A stretch of DNA of 42,992 bases from Nitrospinota bacterium. GTDB lineage: Bacteria > Nitrospinota_A > JADGAW01. This document shows positions 18,078-27,738 of the stretch, piece after piece. Location of the stretch: contig JADGAW010000002.1 in assembly GCA_015231815.1 (NCBI GenBank), positions 1 to 42,992 of the forward strand, in the 5' to 3' direction. The notes beneath the pieces were generated by a model. The model was not told where the DNA came from. It did no database searches and was given only the letters and a program-made list of their open reading frames with translations. Within the stretch, counting starts at the first letter, position 1; each line of letters starts with the position of its first letter. A program made the position numbers and the translations under genes.

Positions 18078-18902
18078 TTAAAGATACGATTCTTTTACGG
18101 TTATGTGCCAAGGTTCGTACCGAACTCCAAGGTTATTTCCCTTAGGGTATCGTAAAGAAACGTAATCAAGCTCAAGGAGTTTTTTAAAAAGATCCGTTTG
18201 CGCAAATTTATCAGTAAAATTAGCTGAACCGAGCCCTACTTTTCCTACATCAAAGTCGCTTATTCCATGATAGGAATATCCTGGAGGTGCCAAAGACCTT
18301 GAAGCAAGGGAGAGGTTACCTTCACTCTTATATACCTTATTTAAAAATAAAAGAAACTGTTTCATAACACTTCGTACACCGGAGGTTAAGTACATTTCTT
18401 CTCCAATATCTTTTTTGATTTTTTTGTACAGCTTTTCCGGCATGCCTTTGTATAAATAATTACCGGTACCCCTGACTTTAACAACACTTCTTTTATGTAC
18501 TTTTGTTGTTAGGGATTTCATAGGTTTGTCACCTTTAAAACCATAGACGGAGCAGTCTGCATAAAAAAGTTCGGCAAGAAAATCCAATTCATCTTTTGTG
18601 AATGTTCCAACCTTTGAATAATTTTTGGAAATTGCTATTGCCTCATCGAAGTTAAGCAGATAAAAATTGCTGTGCCCTACAATACGTTGAATACGGTACA
18701 TTTTTTTTAGAGATGTATTGAGAAGGGGGAGTTTACTCTTTGCGAGAAAAATATCGTCTTTATGGTGTTTGTTGAAGTTTCTCATCTTAAGCATATAGGC
18801 ACTGTTGGATAATGACGCTTCAGACAGGTTGGGTAAGAGCATACTGCCGGTAAAACCAGCTATAGCAAGTGATGTATTGCTCAGAAAATCTCTTCTGTTC
18901 AT
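18078..18902 (-). CDS. Tat-exported M15-like (VanY/DD-carboxypeptidase-type) peptidase
   Basis: N-terminal MNRRDFLSNTSLAIAGFTGSMLLP twin-arginine signal; SGVRSVMKQ...LAPPGYSYHGISDFDVG...RYEPWHI zinc-ligand pattern (H..D...H). Confidence 0.75.
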   Translation of the reverse strand: MNRRDFLSNTSLAIAGFTGSMLLPNLSEASLSNSAYMLKMRNFNKHHKDDIFLAKSKLPLLNTSLKKMYRIQRIVGHSNFYLLNFDEAIAISKNYSKVGTFTKDELDFLAELFYADCSVYGFKGDKPMKSLTTKVHKRSVVKVRGTGNYLYKGMPEKLYKKIKKDIGEEMYLTSGVRSVMKQFLLFLNKVYKSEGNLSLASRSLAPPGYSYHGISDFDVGKVGLGSANFTDKFAQTDLFKKLLELDYVSLRYPKGNNLGVRYEPWHITVKESYL

Positions 18903-19009
18903 GGTCTTTTTATGTTCATAAAAGGTAAAAGTTTTATAATTATATCAATATGCGTAAAAATCAATAAAAAAAAATCATTTCTCTTTATCTAAAGCCTGTT
19001 GTAGGCATT

Positions 19010-19228
19010 ATGACCATAAAAAATAATGAAATATGTACCCGGTGTGGAAAAATTTTTGAGACATACACGAAAGAAGAACCACAAAGGGAGAAGATGGAGT
19101 CAAATCTTTGTTTTGACTGTACCTTTAAAGAATATAATAAAGCAAAAAATAAAAGAAAGCTCCTTTACCTTTCCGGATTTGTTATTATTGTTGTTTTATT
19201 CAGTTGTCTTGTAATTCTTTATAGATGA
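19010..19228 (+). CDS. Small zinc-ribbon plus single-TM protein
   Basis: MTIKNNEICTRCGKIFETYTKEEPQREKMESNLCFDCTF (CxxC...CxxC) followed by hydrophobic LLYLSGFVIIVVLFSCLVILYR; stop overlaps the next start (ATGA). Confidence 0.65.
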   Translation: MTIKNNEICTRCGKIFETYTKEEPQREKMESNLCFDCTFKEYNKAKNKRKLLYLSGFVIIVVLFSCLVILYR

Positions 19229-19605
19229 GAAAAAACGCTAAAGAGTGGTTAAAGCAGGCGAAATATGATATTGAAACTGCTGAGTACCTGTTAAAGGGGG
19301 AAAGAAATTCCTATGCTGTCTTTCTCTGTCATCTTTCCATAGAAAAAGCTCTTAAAGGAGTCTATCAGAAGAGAGTCGGGCGAATTGCTCCGAAAACACA
19401 TAACTTTATTTACATGTTAAGAAAAAGTGAGATAGAGCCCCCTCAGGAATACAGAAAATTTCTTGCTAAATTAAATGGGGCAAGCGTTATAACCCGCTAC
19501 CCGGAGAACCTTGAAAAAGTTAAAAAATTTTACCCTTTAACTGTGGTAAAGGAAATTGTTCATAAAAGCAAACAAACATTAGAATGGATAGAGAGCATGT
19601 ATTAA
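19225..19605 (+). CDS. HEPN-domain protein (MNT/HEPN toxin-antitoxin-type module)
   Basis: AKEWLKQAKYDIETAEYLL...YAVFLCHLSIEKALKGVYQKRVGRIAPKTHNFIYML; RIAPKTH fits the Rx4-6H motif of HEPN RNases. Confidence 0.85.
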   Translation: MRKNAKEWLKQAKYDIETAEYLLKGERNSYAVFLCHLSIEKALKGVYQKRVGRIAPKTHNFIYMLRKSEIEPPQEYRKFLAKLNGASVITRYPENLEKVKKFYPLTVVKEIVHKSKQTLEWIESMY

Positions 19606-19901
19606 GAGTCATACGTGACTTTAAAGAGGCGATGGAGAGCCGAAACGTAAAAATTAATAAAATAATTTTATTTGGTTCCTGTGCCCGAGGTGATTACAAA
19701 GAAGGCAGTGATATTGATGTTATTGTTATCTCTGAAAGTTTTAAAAAATTCACCTTTTGGGAACGCCTTGATATTGTTGCAGAGGTAATTGGTGATTTAT
19801 TTGAACCAATTGAACCTGTGCTTATGACTCAGGAAGAGTGGGATGCCGGAGATTCTCTCTTTGTTGAATATGCAAAAAACGGTGAAGTATTTCAATATTA
19901 G
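19584..19901 (+). CDS. MNT-type nucleotidyltransferase paired with the HEPN protein
   Basis: IILFGSCARGDYKEGSDIDVIVI: canonical GSxARG...SDIDxxV; start overlaps the HEPN gene by 22 nt. Confidence 0.9.
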   Translation: MDREHVLRVIRDFKEAMESRNVKINKIILFGSCARGDYKEGSDIDVIVISESFKKFTFWERLDIVAEVIGDLFEPIEPVLMTQEEWDAGDSLFVEYAKNGEVFQY

Positions 19902-19949
19902 ACAGAGGTTTGCAATGGATGCACAAACCATCTATTTCAACAAGATTTC

Positions 19950-20072
19950 TTAGAATCCTTGGACGGGAAGCTCAATGGGGATTGAGAGGGGCATGACGGT
20001 GATGTTTTTTTCGACGGGGTAGCATTCCGTTGCGGTCTTTATTCGCTGAAGATAGGTTTTCCTGTTAATCAT
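19950..20072 (-). CDS. Short ORF (40 aa) of unknown function in the GC-richer patch; possible remnant
   Basis: MINRKTYLQRIKTATECYPVEKNITVMPLSIPIELPVQGF*; same strand and similar base composition as the adjacent HicB-like gene. Confidence 0.3.
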   Translation of the reverse strand: MINRKTYLQRIKTATECYPVEKNITVMPLSIPIELPVQGF

Positions 20073-20085
20073 GGGGTTATTTTGT

Positions 20086-20122
20086 CATTGAAATCTCGGA
20101 GTTTAACTCCGAAATTTCAATG
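20086..20122. repeat. 37-bp near-perfect palindrome (possible terminator or protein-binding/element-end site)
   Basis: CATTGAAATCTCGGAGTT-T-AACTCCGAAATTTCAATG: 18-nt arms with one mismatch, located 5 bp beyond the HicB-like stop. Confidence 0.85.
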
Positions 20123-20127
20123 ATAAT

Positions 20128-20580
20128 TCAGGCGACCTTGCTTTCGCTGAGAACAATGTCCGTGTCCGGTGACAAGGCATGCAGGAGTTCATTCAGTTTT
20201 TCGACCGAAGGAACCGACTGCCCTTGCTCGTAGCGGGCGTAGGCGTTTCTTGAGGATGATCCGAGCCGTTGGGCGACTTGGGAAAGTGAAAGCCCGCTCA
20301 TCTCTCGTTTTCTTCGCAGGAGCAACGGGATCAACTCCTTGAGGCTTGAAAAGCCGATCTCAAATTCCCCGCCTATTTTTTTATAAAGCTCTATGTGCAA
20401 TTCATGGTTGCCATGCAACGATTTCAGCAGGTCAACGACCATCTCATAGGCTTCTTTCTTCGTGTGGCCTTGTGTCATCACGTCAAGCATGGGAATTTCG
20501 GCAAGCCAGAATGTGCCGTCCATAAATATTTTTCCTGAAAGCCTCATTGTTTCGCTCCTTTCTTCGCTTTTTTTATTCAA
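20128..20580 (-). CDS. HicB-like antitoxin with C-terminal XRE-type HTH domain (likely start is the internal MRLSGKIF at 20547)
   Basis: FWLAEIPMLDVMTQGHTKKEAYEMVVDLLKSL (HicB fold) and SLSQVAQRLGSSSRNAYARYEQGQSVPSVEKLNELLHAL (HTH). Confidence 0.82.
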   Translation of the reverse strand: MNKKSEERSETMRLSGKIFMDGTFWLAEIPMLDVMTQGHTKKEAYEMVVDLLKSLHGNHELHIELYKKIGGEFEIGFSSLKELIPLLLRRKREMSGLSLSQVAQRLGSSSRNAYARYEQGQSVPSVEKLNELLHALSPDTDIVLSESKVA

Positions 20581-20716
20581 TAGGTAAAAAACGTTTTTTC
20601 TTCAATAGAAAGGAGAAAATCTCTCGACATTTTGAGATGACCTGACTTAAGCTAAAGATACTTTAATGCAAAAGAGTTTACTAAGCTTGAGGTTGGTCGA
20701 ATATACTTTGAGGGCG

Positions 20717-21592
20717 TTACGAGGTAGTTTTTTCAAGAAGTGATTCAACAGTGGTAATGTGGGTGTTCATCCGCATATGTTTTGAATCAATTCCAAGAGC
20801 TAAACCTATGAGCTGAGGAGTGTGAAGAACAGGAAGTCCGAAATTTCCTGAAGTATATTTTTCCATCTCAAATTGGTAGGAATCAAAGCTGAGGAAGCAA
20901 AGAGGGCAGGGAGTTACCAAGCAGTCGGCTCCAGCATTTTTTGCACCATTTATAGCATTTCCTCCCATGGTAAGAGAGTTTTTCTTGTTCATCATAAGAA
21001 TGGGAAATCCACAGCAGGCAAGCCGTTCTGGGTAATCAACAGGCTCTGCTCCAAGTGCTTTAATAAGTTTTTCCAGTTCATCCGGATTATCAGGGTTTTC
21101 CAAATAAGAGTTTTCGGAAGGTCTTAAGGTGTAACAGCCATAAAAAGGTGCTGATTTTACTCCCTTTAAAGGATTTACAACCTTTTCTTTTAATTTGTCC
21201 AGACCATAATCCTGAAGAATTATTTCTGTCAGACCTTTAACCTTAACGGTACCTTTAAATTCTTTTTTTATTTCAGCCAATTCTGCGTTTACTTTCTTTT
21301 TATACGCATCATCACTCGTTAATTTTTTGAGGGTTTTAACCAAAACTCCCTGACAGGTTCCACATATAGTCATAATATCAAGACCCTGTTCCTCAGCAGA
21401 AGCAAAGGTTCTTGCATTTACAACATCAGCAAGAAAGGGGTTTCCTTCATGAATTACACCAGCACCGCAACAAGCAGCATCAGTCATTTCAACAAGTTCG
21501 ATACCCAGCTTTTCAGCAACAAGAAAGGTGGCTGTATAAAGTTCTTTGCCAGCTCCTTTTGCTACACAACCAGTATATAAGGCGTATTTCAT
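20717..21592 (-). CDS. HdrB-like CCG-domain subunit of succinate dehydrogenase/fumarate reductase (class E type)
   Basis: YTGCVAKG; DAACCGAGVIHEG; CGTCQGVL; YPERLACCGFPIL; CPLCFLSFD; directly follows the sdhB- and sdhA-like genes. Confidence 0.85.
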   Translation of the reverse strand: MKYALYTGCVAKGAGKELYTATFLVAEKLGIELVEMTDAACCGAGVIHEGNPFLADVVNARTFASAEEQGLDIMTICGTCQGVLVKTLKKLTSDDAYKKKVNAELAEIKKEFKGTVKVKGLTEIILQDYGLDKLKEKVVNPLKGVKSAPFYGCYTLRPSENSYLENPDNPDELEKLIKALGAEPVDYPERLACCGFPILMMNKKNSLTMGGNAINGAKNAGADCLVTPCPLCFLSFDSYQFEMEKYTSGNFGLPVLHTPQLIGLALGIDSKHMRMNTHITTVESLLEKTTS

Positions 21593-21593
21593 T

Positions 21594-22547
21594 CTATAGT
21601 TTGTTTAATTTCTTGAATATTTTTCTCACTTCACCTACTTTATCAACATTATGATGAATCATTGAAGGTGCTTTTCCGTGGGAGAGCATTTTTAAGCCAA
21701 CCGGCATAATTTCGCCGAGGTTTGCATGTAAATTACCAATACCAACTGATTCAATGGGGATTTTTCTTTCATCCAATGTGCCTGAACTTCCAACAGATTT
21801 AAAGAAGGAGAGTAAATGCCGTGCTCCTCCATTATTATGAACCCCAGCATTGACCACTCGTTCCCGGATTTCTTCAATTCTTGAGAGAGGTTTTGCGTCA
21901 GTTGGACAACGTTCAGAACATTCACCGCAATGGGTACAATCCCAAACTTTTGTTGGCTCAGAAATTTCCCGGGTTCTTTGTACAAAGTTTTTATCCCGTG
22001 AATCATCAATGAACCTCTGAGCTTTAGCTAATGCAGCAGGCCCGACATAGTTTTTATCTACTTTTAAACTGTTACATTCTGAAATACAGCATGCACAAAG
22101 AATACAGGTAGAAGCATCTTCGATTTTATGGTAACCCTCAGAGCTTTGATAAAATTCTTTCGTTGTATCCTTTGGTTTATTCGCAAATAACCAGGGCTTA
22201 ACCTTTTTTAACTTATACCAGAAGGGCTCGAGGTCAACAACAAGGTCTTTAATAATATCAGTGTTGCCGATTGGACCAATACGAAGTTTTCCGTTGGTAA
22301 TAACATCATCTGCCTGTGTTTTGCAGCCAAGTTTTGATTTTCCGTTAATTCTAAAGGCACAGGAACCGCAAATTGCTGAACGACAGGACATTCGATAGGT
22401 TAGGGTGTGATCCTGTTCCCATTTAATTTTATTTAAACAGTCAAGAACCGTAAGTCCATTAGGAATTTCAATGGTGAAGTCCTGTTGATAACTTCCTCGT
22501 TGATTTTCCTGATCAAACCTGTCAATTGTTACAACTACAGTTTTCAT
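21594..22547 (-). CDS. sdhB: Succinate dehydrogenase/fumarate reductase iron-sulfur subunit
   Basis: MSCRSAICGSCAFRINGKSKLGCKTQ ([2Fe-2S]); CILCACCISECNSL and CTHCGECSERCPTDAKP. Confidence 0.95.
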   Translation of the reverse strand: MKTVVVTIDRFDQENQRGSYQQDFTIEIPNGLTVLDCLNKIKWEQDHTLTYRMSCRSAICGSCAFRINGKSKLGCKTQADDVITNGKLRIGPIGNTDIIKDLVVDLEPFWYKLKKVKPWLFANKPKDTTKEFYQSSEGYHKIEDASTCILCACCISECNSLKVDKNYVGPAALAKAQRFIDDSRDKNFVQRTREISEPTKVWDCTHCGECSERCPTDAKPLSRIEEIRERVVNAGVHNNGGARHLLSFFKSVGSSGTLDERKIPIESVGIGNLHANLGEIMPVGLKMLSHGKAPSMIHHNVDKVGEVRKIFKKLNKL

Positions 22548-24265
22548 TAATATTTTCTTTCTTCTGGTTGATGTTTGGTAATAGAAACCGGCTTATAATC
22601 AAGTTTTATTTCCCCATCGGCGGATTTCGTCGCCAAGGTATGTTTTAGCCAATTGACATCATCTCTTTTTTCATAATCAGTTCTGGCATGTCCGCCTCTG
22701 CTTTCTTTTCTTTCAATTGCTCCAACTAAAATAATTTCAGAAAAATCCAGCATATTTTTTAATTCAATTGCCTCAAAAAAATCGGTATTGAAGAGGCTTC
22801 CCTTATCACCGAGAGAGCAATCCTTAAATCTTTTTTGGAGATCCTTAATCTTATTCAGGCAACGTCCCATTTTTTCAGGATTTCTATACACACCGCAGTC
22901 GTTAGTCATACTGTTTTTCATTTCATTTCTCACAACATTAATGGATTCCTTGCCGTTCATTTCCCGCAGTTCTTTGGTCAGTTTATTTGTTCTTTCCAAG
23001 GCATGGTTTTCATCACTTATTTCCACTCTATTTGTGTTCAGAGCAAATTCATTTAAGGAAGCTCCTGCTCTTTTACCAAAAACAACCGCTTCAAGGAGAG
23101 AGTTGGTTCCAAGCCTGTTTGCACCATGAACTGAAACACAGGCACATTCTCCGGCGGCAAAAAGTCCTCTAACCGGTGAAGAGTCTTTATCCCTGATTAC
23201 CTGACCATGAACATCGCAGGGAATTCCTCCCATTGAATAGTGGGCGGTAGGTTGGATCGGAATGGGAGCATCTATCATATCAACACCAATGAAATCAATT
23301 CCCAGTTGTCTTACCTGAGGAAGTTTTTCAAGAATTTTTTCTCGTCCCAGATGTCTCATGTCAAGATGGACAAAATCTTTGCCGTCAATTCCACGACCTT
23401 CGTTTATTTCCGTTTGTTCAGAGCGGGAAACAATATCCCGTGGAGCAAGTTCCATCATTTTAGAAGCGTAGGTTTCCATAAAACGCTCGCCTTTTCCATT
23501 AACAAGATACCCTCCTTCACCACGGGCAGCCTCAGACACAAGAATTCCCTGTCCGTAAAGTCCTGTAGGGTGAAACTGAACAAATTCCATATCCATTAAG
23601 GGAACTCCGTTATTCATTGCTGCAATTAAACCATCTCCGCTACAGGCAAAAGCATTGGAGGTAATTTGAAATGCTCTACCATAACCACCAGTAGCCATTA
23701 ATACTGCTTTACTGTTTAATACCTCAATTTTTCCCGTTTTAATGTCCTGAATAATTGCACCGTTACAGGTGAAGTCATTTATGACTAAATCTCTTAAATA
23801 GTACTCTGAGTATATGGTGAGTTTTTTTGAAACTTTAAGGATTTGTTCATAAAGTGAATGAAGTAAAGCATGACCTGTTCTATCAGCCGCATAGCATGAG
23901 CGAGGTTTTGAATGACCTCCAAAGGCTCTTTGGGCTATTCTTCCTTTTTCATCACGACTAAAAACGCAACCAAAATGTTCCATTTCACGAATAACATGGG
24001 GAGCATCGTTCACCATTATTTCAATTGCATCCTGATCGCCAAGGAAGTCAGACCCCTTAACGGTATCAAACATATGAAAATCAGGTGAGTCGTCTTCAGC
24101 AAGGTTTGCAAGAGCTGCTGCTACGCCTCCCTGTGCAGCTCCGGAATGAGATCGAGTGGGATATATTTTGGTAACAATGGCAACATCATGGTTTTCACAT
24201 GCTTCCAGAGCAGCCCGCATACCGGCTAATCCAGCACCAATAATAACAATATCGTGTTTAATCAA
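22547..24265 (-). CDS. sdhA: Succinate dehydrogenase/fumarate reductase flavoprotein subunit
   Basis: [89 protein letters not shown]. Confidence 0.97.
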   Translation of the reverse strand: MIKHDIVIIGAGLAGMRAALEACENHDVAIVTKIYPTRSHSGAAQGGVAAALANLAEDDSPDFHMFDTVKGSDFLGDQDAIEIMVNDAPHVIREMEHFGCVFSRDEKGRIAQRAFGGHSKPRSCYAADRTGHALLHSLYEQILKVSKKLTIYSEYYLRDLVINDFTCNGAIIQDIKTGKIEVLNSKAVLMATGGYGRAFQITSNAFACSGDGLIAAMNNGVPLMDMEFVQFHPTGLYGQGILVSEAARGEGGYLVNGKGERFMETYASKMMELAPRDIVSRSEQTEINEGRGIDGKDFVHLDMRHLGREKILEKLPQVRQLGIDFIGVDMIDAPIPIQPTAHYSMGGIPCDVHGQVIRDKDSSPVRGLFAAGECACVSVHGANRLGTNSLLEAVVFGKRAGASLNEFALNTNRVEISDENHALERTNKLTKELREMNGKESINVVRNEMKNSMTNDCGVYRNPEKMGRCLNKIKDLQKRFKDCSLGDKGSLFNTDFFEAIELKNMLDFSEIILVGAIERKESRGGHARTDYEKRDDVNWLKHTLATKSADGEIKLDYKPVSITKHQPEERKY

Positions 24266-24490
24266 AATTAAATAAAATCTGTTTGTTAATCTGACGGTTT
24301 AAAAGAGTCGCTATATTATCAAAATATATTCGTATTTGTAAAGATAATTTATAAAGATAAAAAGTTTTCTCTGATAAAATAGCTACCTTTTTAGACATTA
24401 ACCTGCCTGAAAATAGAACAGGCAATGGTTATTTATCTGAATTATAGCTGAAAGCACGTTTATAATTTACTTTTTAATTGAGGAGCAATT

Positions 24491-25834
24491 GTGAAAAAAA
24501 GATTTTTAATTCCACTCATCGCGATTTCCACCGTAGTTGGGGTTCTTTATGTTGAGTATGTAAAAACTGCTGTAGCTGGTCAGGACAACATTTACTCAAA
24601 CCTTAAAACATTTTCTCAGATTTTAAAGATTGTTCAGGAAGGTTATGTTGAGGAAAAGAGTTCTGATGAACTTATTGAAGGTGCAATACAAGGTTTGCTT
24701 ACCAGTCTGGATGCCCACTCATCTTTTTTAAACAAAGAATCTTTTAAAGAAATGAGGGTGGATACGGAAGGAGAATTTGGGGGTCTTGGAATTGAAATAA
24801 CTATGAGAAAAGGTATTTTGACCGTTGTTGCTCCAATAGAAGATACTCCGGCAGATAAGGCTGGGGTAATGTCCGGAGATAAAATACTTGCTGTCGATGG
24901 CGAGCAAACAAGCGATTTAACCCTTACCGAAGCAGTGAAAAAAATGAGGGGAAAACCTAACACAAAGGTTGTTCTTACTGTTTATCGTGACGGAGAGGAT
25001 AAAACCAGAGATATAACAATCATACGGCAGGTTATTCATGTAAAATCCACAAAATCGGGCATTATTGATGATGGCATAGGTTATATAAGGCTTATTAATT
25101 TCAATAAAAATACTGCTCCTGAAATGAATGATGCATTAGAGGAGTTCACGAAAGCTCCATTAAGAGGTTTGGTTCTTGACTTGAGAAATAACCCGGGTGG
25201 TTTGTTGGATCAAGCGGTTAAAGTTAGTGAAGCCTTTATTCCCAAAGGAGAAATGGTCGTATATACCAAAGGGAGAGTTCGAAAGCAAAATATGGAGTTT
25301 AAAAGTAATAACCCTACTCCTTACCTTAATTTTCCTATTGTTGTTATTGTAAATCAGGGGTCTGCATCTGCATCAGAAATTGTTGCCGGAGCTTTACAGG
25401 ACACAAAACGAGCGGTTATTTTAGGCACAAAAACGTTTGGAAAGGGCTCTGTACAAACTGTAATTCCTTTAGCTGATGGTTCTGCAATCAGACTTACCAC
25501 CTCCCGATACTATACCCCTGCTGGTCAGGTAATTCAGGAAAATGGTATTACTCCTGACTTGAAAGTTGAAAGGGTTTTTACCGAGATGGATGATGAAGAA
25601 AAGAAAAAAATGGTTATTCGGGAAAAGGATTTAAAAAATACCCTGACAGCAAAGGATTCCAAGGGAAAAGTCTATAAAAAGGAAGACACGAAGAAAGAAG
25701 AAAAAAACTATGACAAAATTTTCGAAAAACTACGATTGAAAAAGAATGACAACCAGTTACAAAGTGCTTTACAATTGTTAAAAAGCTGGGAAGTCTTTAA
25801 GAAAATCACTCAAAATAAATACAGCAAGAAATAG
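24491..25834 (+). CDS. ctpA: S41 family C-terminal processing peptidase
   Basis: PDZ region [87 protein letters not shown]. Confidence 0.95.
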   Translation: MKKRFLIPLIAISTVVGVLYVEYVKTAVAGQDNIYSNLKTFSQILKIVQEGYVEEKSSDELIEGAIQGLLTSLDAHSSFLNKESFKEMRVDTEGEFGGLGIEITMRKGILTVVAPIEDTPADKAGVMSGDKILAVDGEQTSDLTLTEAVKKMRGKPNTKVVLTVYRDGEDKTRDITIIRQVIHVKSTKSGIIDDGIGYIRLINFNKNTAPEMNDALEEFTKAPLRGLVLDLRNNPGGLLDQAVKVSEAFIPKGEMVVYTKGRVRKQNMEFKSNNPTPYLNFPIVVIVNQGSASASEIVAGALQDTKRAVILGTKTFGKGSVQTVIPLADGSAIRLTTSRYYTPAGQVIQENGITPDLKVERVFTEMDDEEKKKMVIREKDLKNTLTAKDSKGKVYKKEDTKKEEKNYDKIFEKLRLKKNDNQLQSALQLLKSWEVFKKITQNKYSKK

Positions 25835-25844
25835 GAGAACCACA

Positions 25845-26114
25845 ATGCCAATTTATGAATATGTTTGTAATGATTGTGAACATAAATTTGAACTTTTGCA
25901 AAGCATAGGTGCTGAAGCTGCAGAAGATTGCCCTGCATGTGAGGGTAAAAATGTTCAGAAATTAATTTCCAATAGCAGTTTTGTGTTAAAAGGAACTGGT
26001 TGGTATGTGACAGATTATAAAGATAAGAAAAAAAATGACTCAAAGAGCTCCAGTACAACGGAAGCAAAGCCGGAAAGCAAGAAAAGCCCTGAAAAGGCTA
26101 CAGTACCAGCATAA
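25845..26114 (+). CDS. FmdB-family zinc ribbon protein
   Basis: [21 protein letters not shown]...[31 protein letters not shown]. Confidence 0.93.
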   Translation: MPIYEYVCNDCEHKFELLQSIGAEAAEDCPACEGKNVQKLISNSSFVLKGTGWYVTDYKDKKKNDSKSSSTTEAKPESKKSPEKATVPA

Positions 26115-26250
26115 CGAGTTGTTTGTAATATGTTACCGTAACAGTTGCAGGTAATTTTTTTGTGTTGTTGTAATTGTCGGATCAGTAAATAGGTAGAAGA
26201 ATAGAAGAGGACATGTTTTGATCTTCAACTTAATCTTCTATCTTTCAAAC

Positions 26251-26277
26251 TTTTTTCAATGTTTTTTATTGAAAAAA
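26251..26277. repeat. AT-rich perfect hairpin upstream of the NtrC-like regulator
   Basis: TTTTTTCAAT-GTTTTTT-ATTGAAAAAA: 10-bp perfect stem, 7-nt loop. Confidence 0.7.
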
Positions 26278-26299
26278 ACTTAACATTCTTTTTTCATCA

Positions 26300-27730
26300 A
26301 TGAGCGTAAATAAAAAAATTCTGGTAGTGGATGATGAACCGAATATCTGTACTTTATTAAAGGACAGTCTCACTTCCGTTGGGTTTAGCGTAGATACCAT
26401 CCAGTCATTTGATCAGGTTGAATATGCTGTCAGAAAGGAATCGTACATTCTTGTGTTTCTTGATGTTTACCTTGAAGGCAAAAGCAGTTTTTCCTTAATT
26501 GAAAGTATTAAGAAATTTTCACCTAAAACCAGTGTTGTTGTCATGACTGGACAGGGGAGAATGAAATTAACCATTGACGCAATTAAAGCAGGGGCATACG
26601 ATTATTTGAGCAAACCCGTTGACTTGGACAAGATTAACGAAATTGCTGAAAAAATTTCTGAAAGTTGTAACGCAAAGGAAAAAGAAAATAAAAATATTCC
26701 GCATGATGGATACGAAGCTGATGAAATTGTTGGTACATCTCCGGCAATAGAGAATATATTTAAAAAAATAGCCTACATTTCCAATTCAGATATATCAGTT
26801 CTTATTCGAGGGGAAAGTGGAACAGGAAAAGAACTTGCTGCCCGGGCAGTTCATAATAACTCTGCACGAAAAAATTACCCGTTTATTGCCGTAAACTGTG
26901 CTTCAATTCCTTCCAGTTTATTGGGAAGCGAACTTTTTGGTCATGAAAAGGGCTCTTTTACCAGCGCAATTAACCAGAAAAAAGGAACTTTTGAACTGGC
27001 AAATAAAGGAACAATATTTCTTGATGAAATCGGTGATATGCCCATGGAAATGCAGGCGGCAATTTTACGTGTTCTTCAGGAAAAAGAGTTTTACCGAATT
27101 GGTGCTGAAAAGCCCAATAAGGTTAATGTAAGAATTATTGCTGCGACCAACCGTCCTTTAGAAGAGTTAATGGAGAAAAACCTTTTTAGGGAAGACCTTT
27201 ATTACCGACTGAATGAAATTACTTTAGATTTACCATCCCTGCGAAAGCGAAAAGGAGATATTGAATTACTGGTCAATCATTTCCTGAATAAGTTTTCCAA
27301 AGAGATGAATGTTGCACCTAAAACCATCACTAAAAGTGCTATTGATGCATTGAAGGAAGAAAAATGGCCGGGAAATATCAGGGAGTTGGAAAACACCATT
27401 AAATATGCTTTTTCCGTTGCAAAGAATAATGAAATCACCTTAGATGATATTCGGGACAAAATTAATAAAGATGAATCGCCCAGAAATCAATTCATTGAAT
27501 ATATTTTTGATACTATTGAGGGCTTTATTAATACTGAAGATAACGGGCATAAGGGAACCTTATATAAAGATATTATTAAAACGGTTGAACATGCTCTGTT
27601 TAGTGCTGTATATCAAAAGACCAAGTATAATCAAGTCCTTTCTTCAAAAATTCTGGGTATTAACCGTAATACCTTTAGGACAAAGTTGAAAGAAATGGGG
27701 TTGGAAAAAAAGACATCTAAAGAAAACTAA
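26300..27730 (+). CDS. Sigma-54-dependent NtrC-type response regulator
   Basis: REC domain ILVVDDEPNICTLL...FLDVYLEGKSS; AAA+ RGESGTGKELAARAVHNNS, GSELFGHEKGSFTSA (GAFTGA variant), DEIGDMPMEMQAAILRVLQE; C-terminal Fis-type HTH. Confidence 0.95.
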   Translation: MSVNKKILVVDDEPNICTLLKDSLTSVGFSVDTIQSFDQVEYAVRKESYILVFLDVYLEGKSSFSLIESIKKFSPKTSVVVMTGQGRMKLTIDAIKAGAYDYLSKPVDLDKINEIAEKISESCNAKEKENKNIPHDGYEADEIVGTSPAIENIFKKIAYISNSDISVLIRGESGTGKELAARAVHNNSARKNYPFIAVNCASIPSSLLGSELFGHEKGSFTSAINQKKGTFELANKGTIFLDEIGDMPMEMQAAILRVLQEKEFYRIGAEKPNKVNVRIIAATNRPLEELMEKNLFREDLYYRLNEITLDLPSLRKRKGDIELLVNHFLNKFSKEMNVAPKTITKSAIDALKEEKWPGNIRELENTIKYAFSVAKNNEITLDDIRDKINKDESPRNQFIEYIFDTIEGFINTEDNGHKGTLYKDIIKTVEHALFSAVYQKTKYNQVLSSKILGINRNTFRTKLKEMGLEKKTSKEN

Positions 27731-27738
27731 GCGTTCAT

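Noticed and set aside
21692-22009. 105-aa alternative-frame ORF inside sdhB
   Set aside because: Completely contained in sdhB, which has all expected Fe-S motifs; no independent signal.
24643-24963. 106-aa antisense ORF inside ctpA
   Set aside because: Shadow ORF antisense to a well-supported S41 protease.
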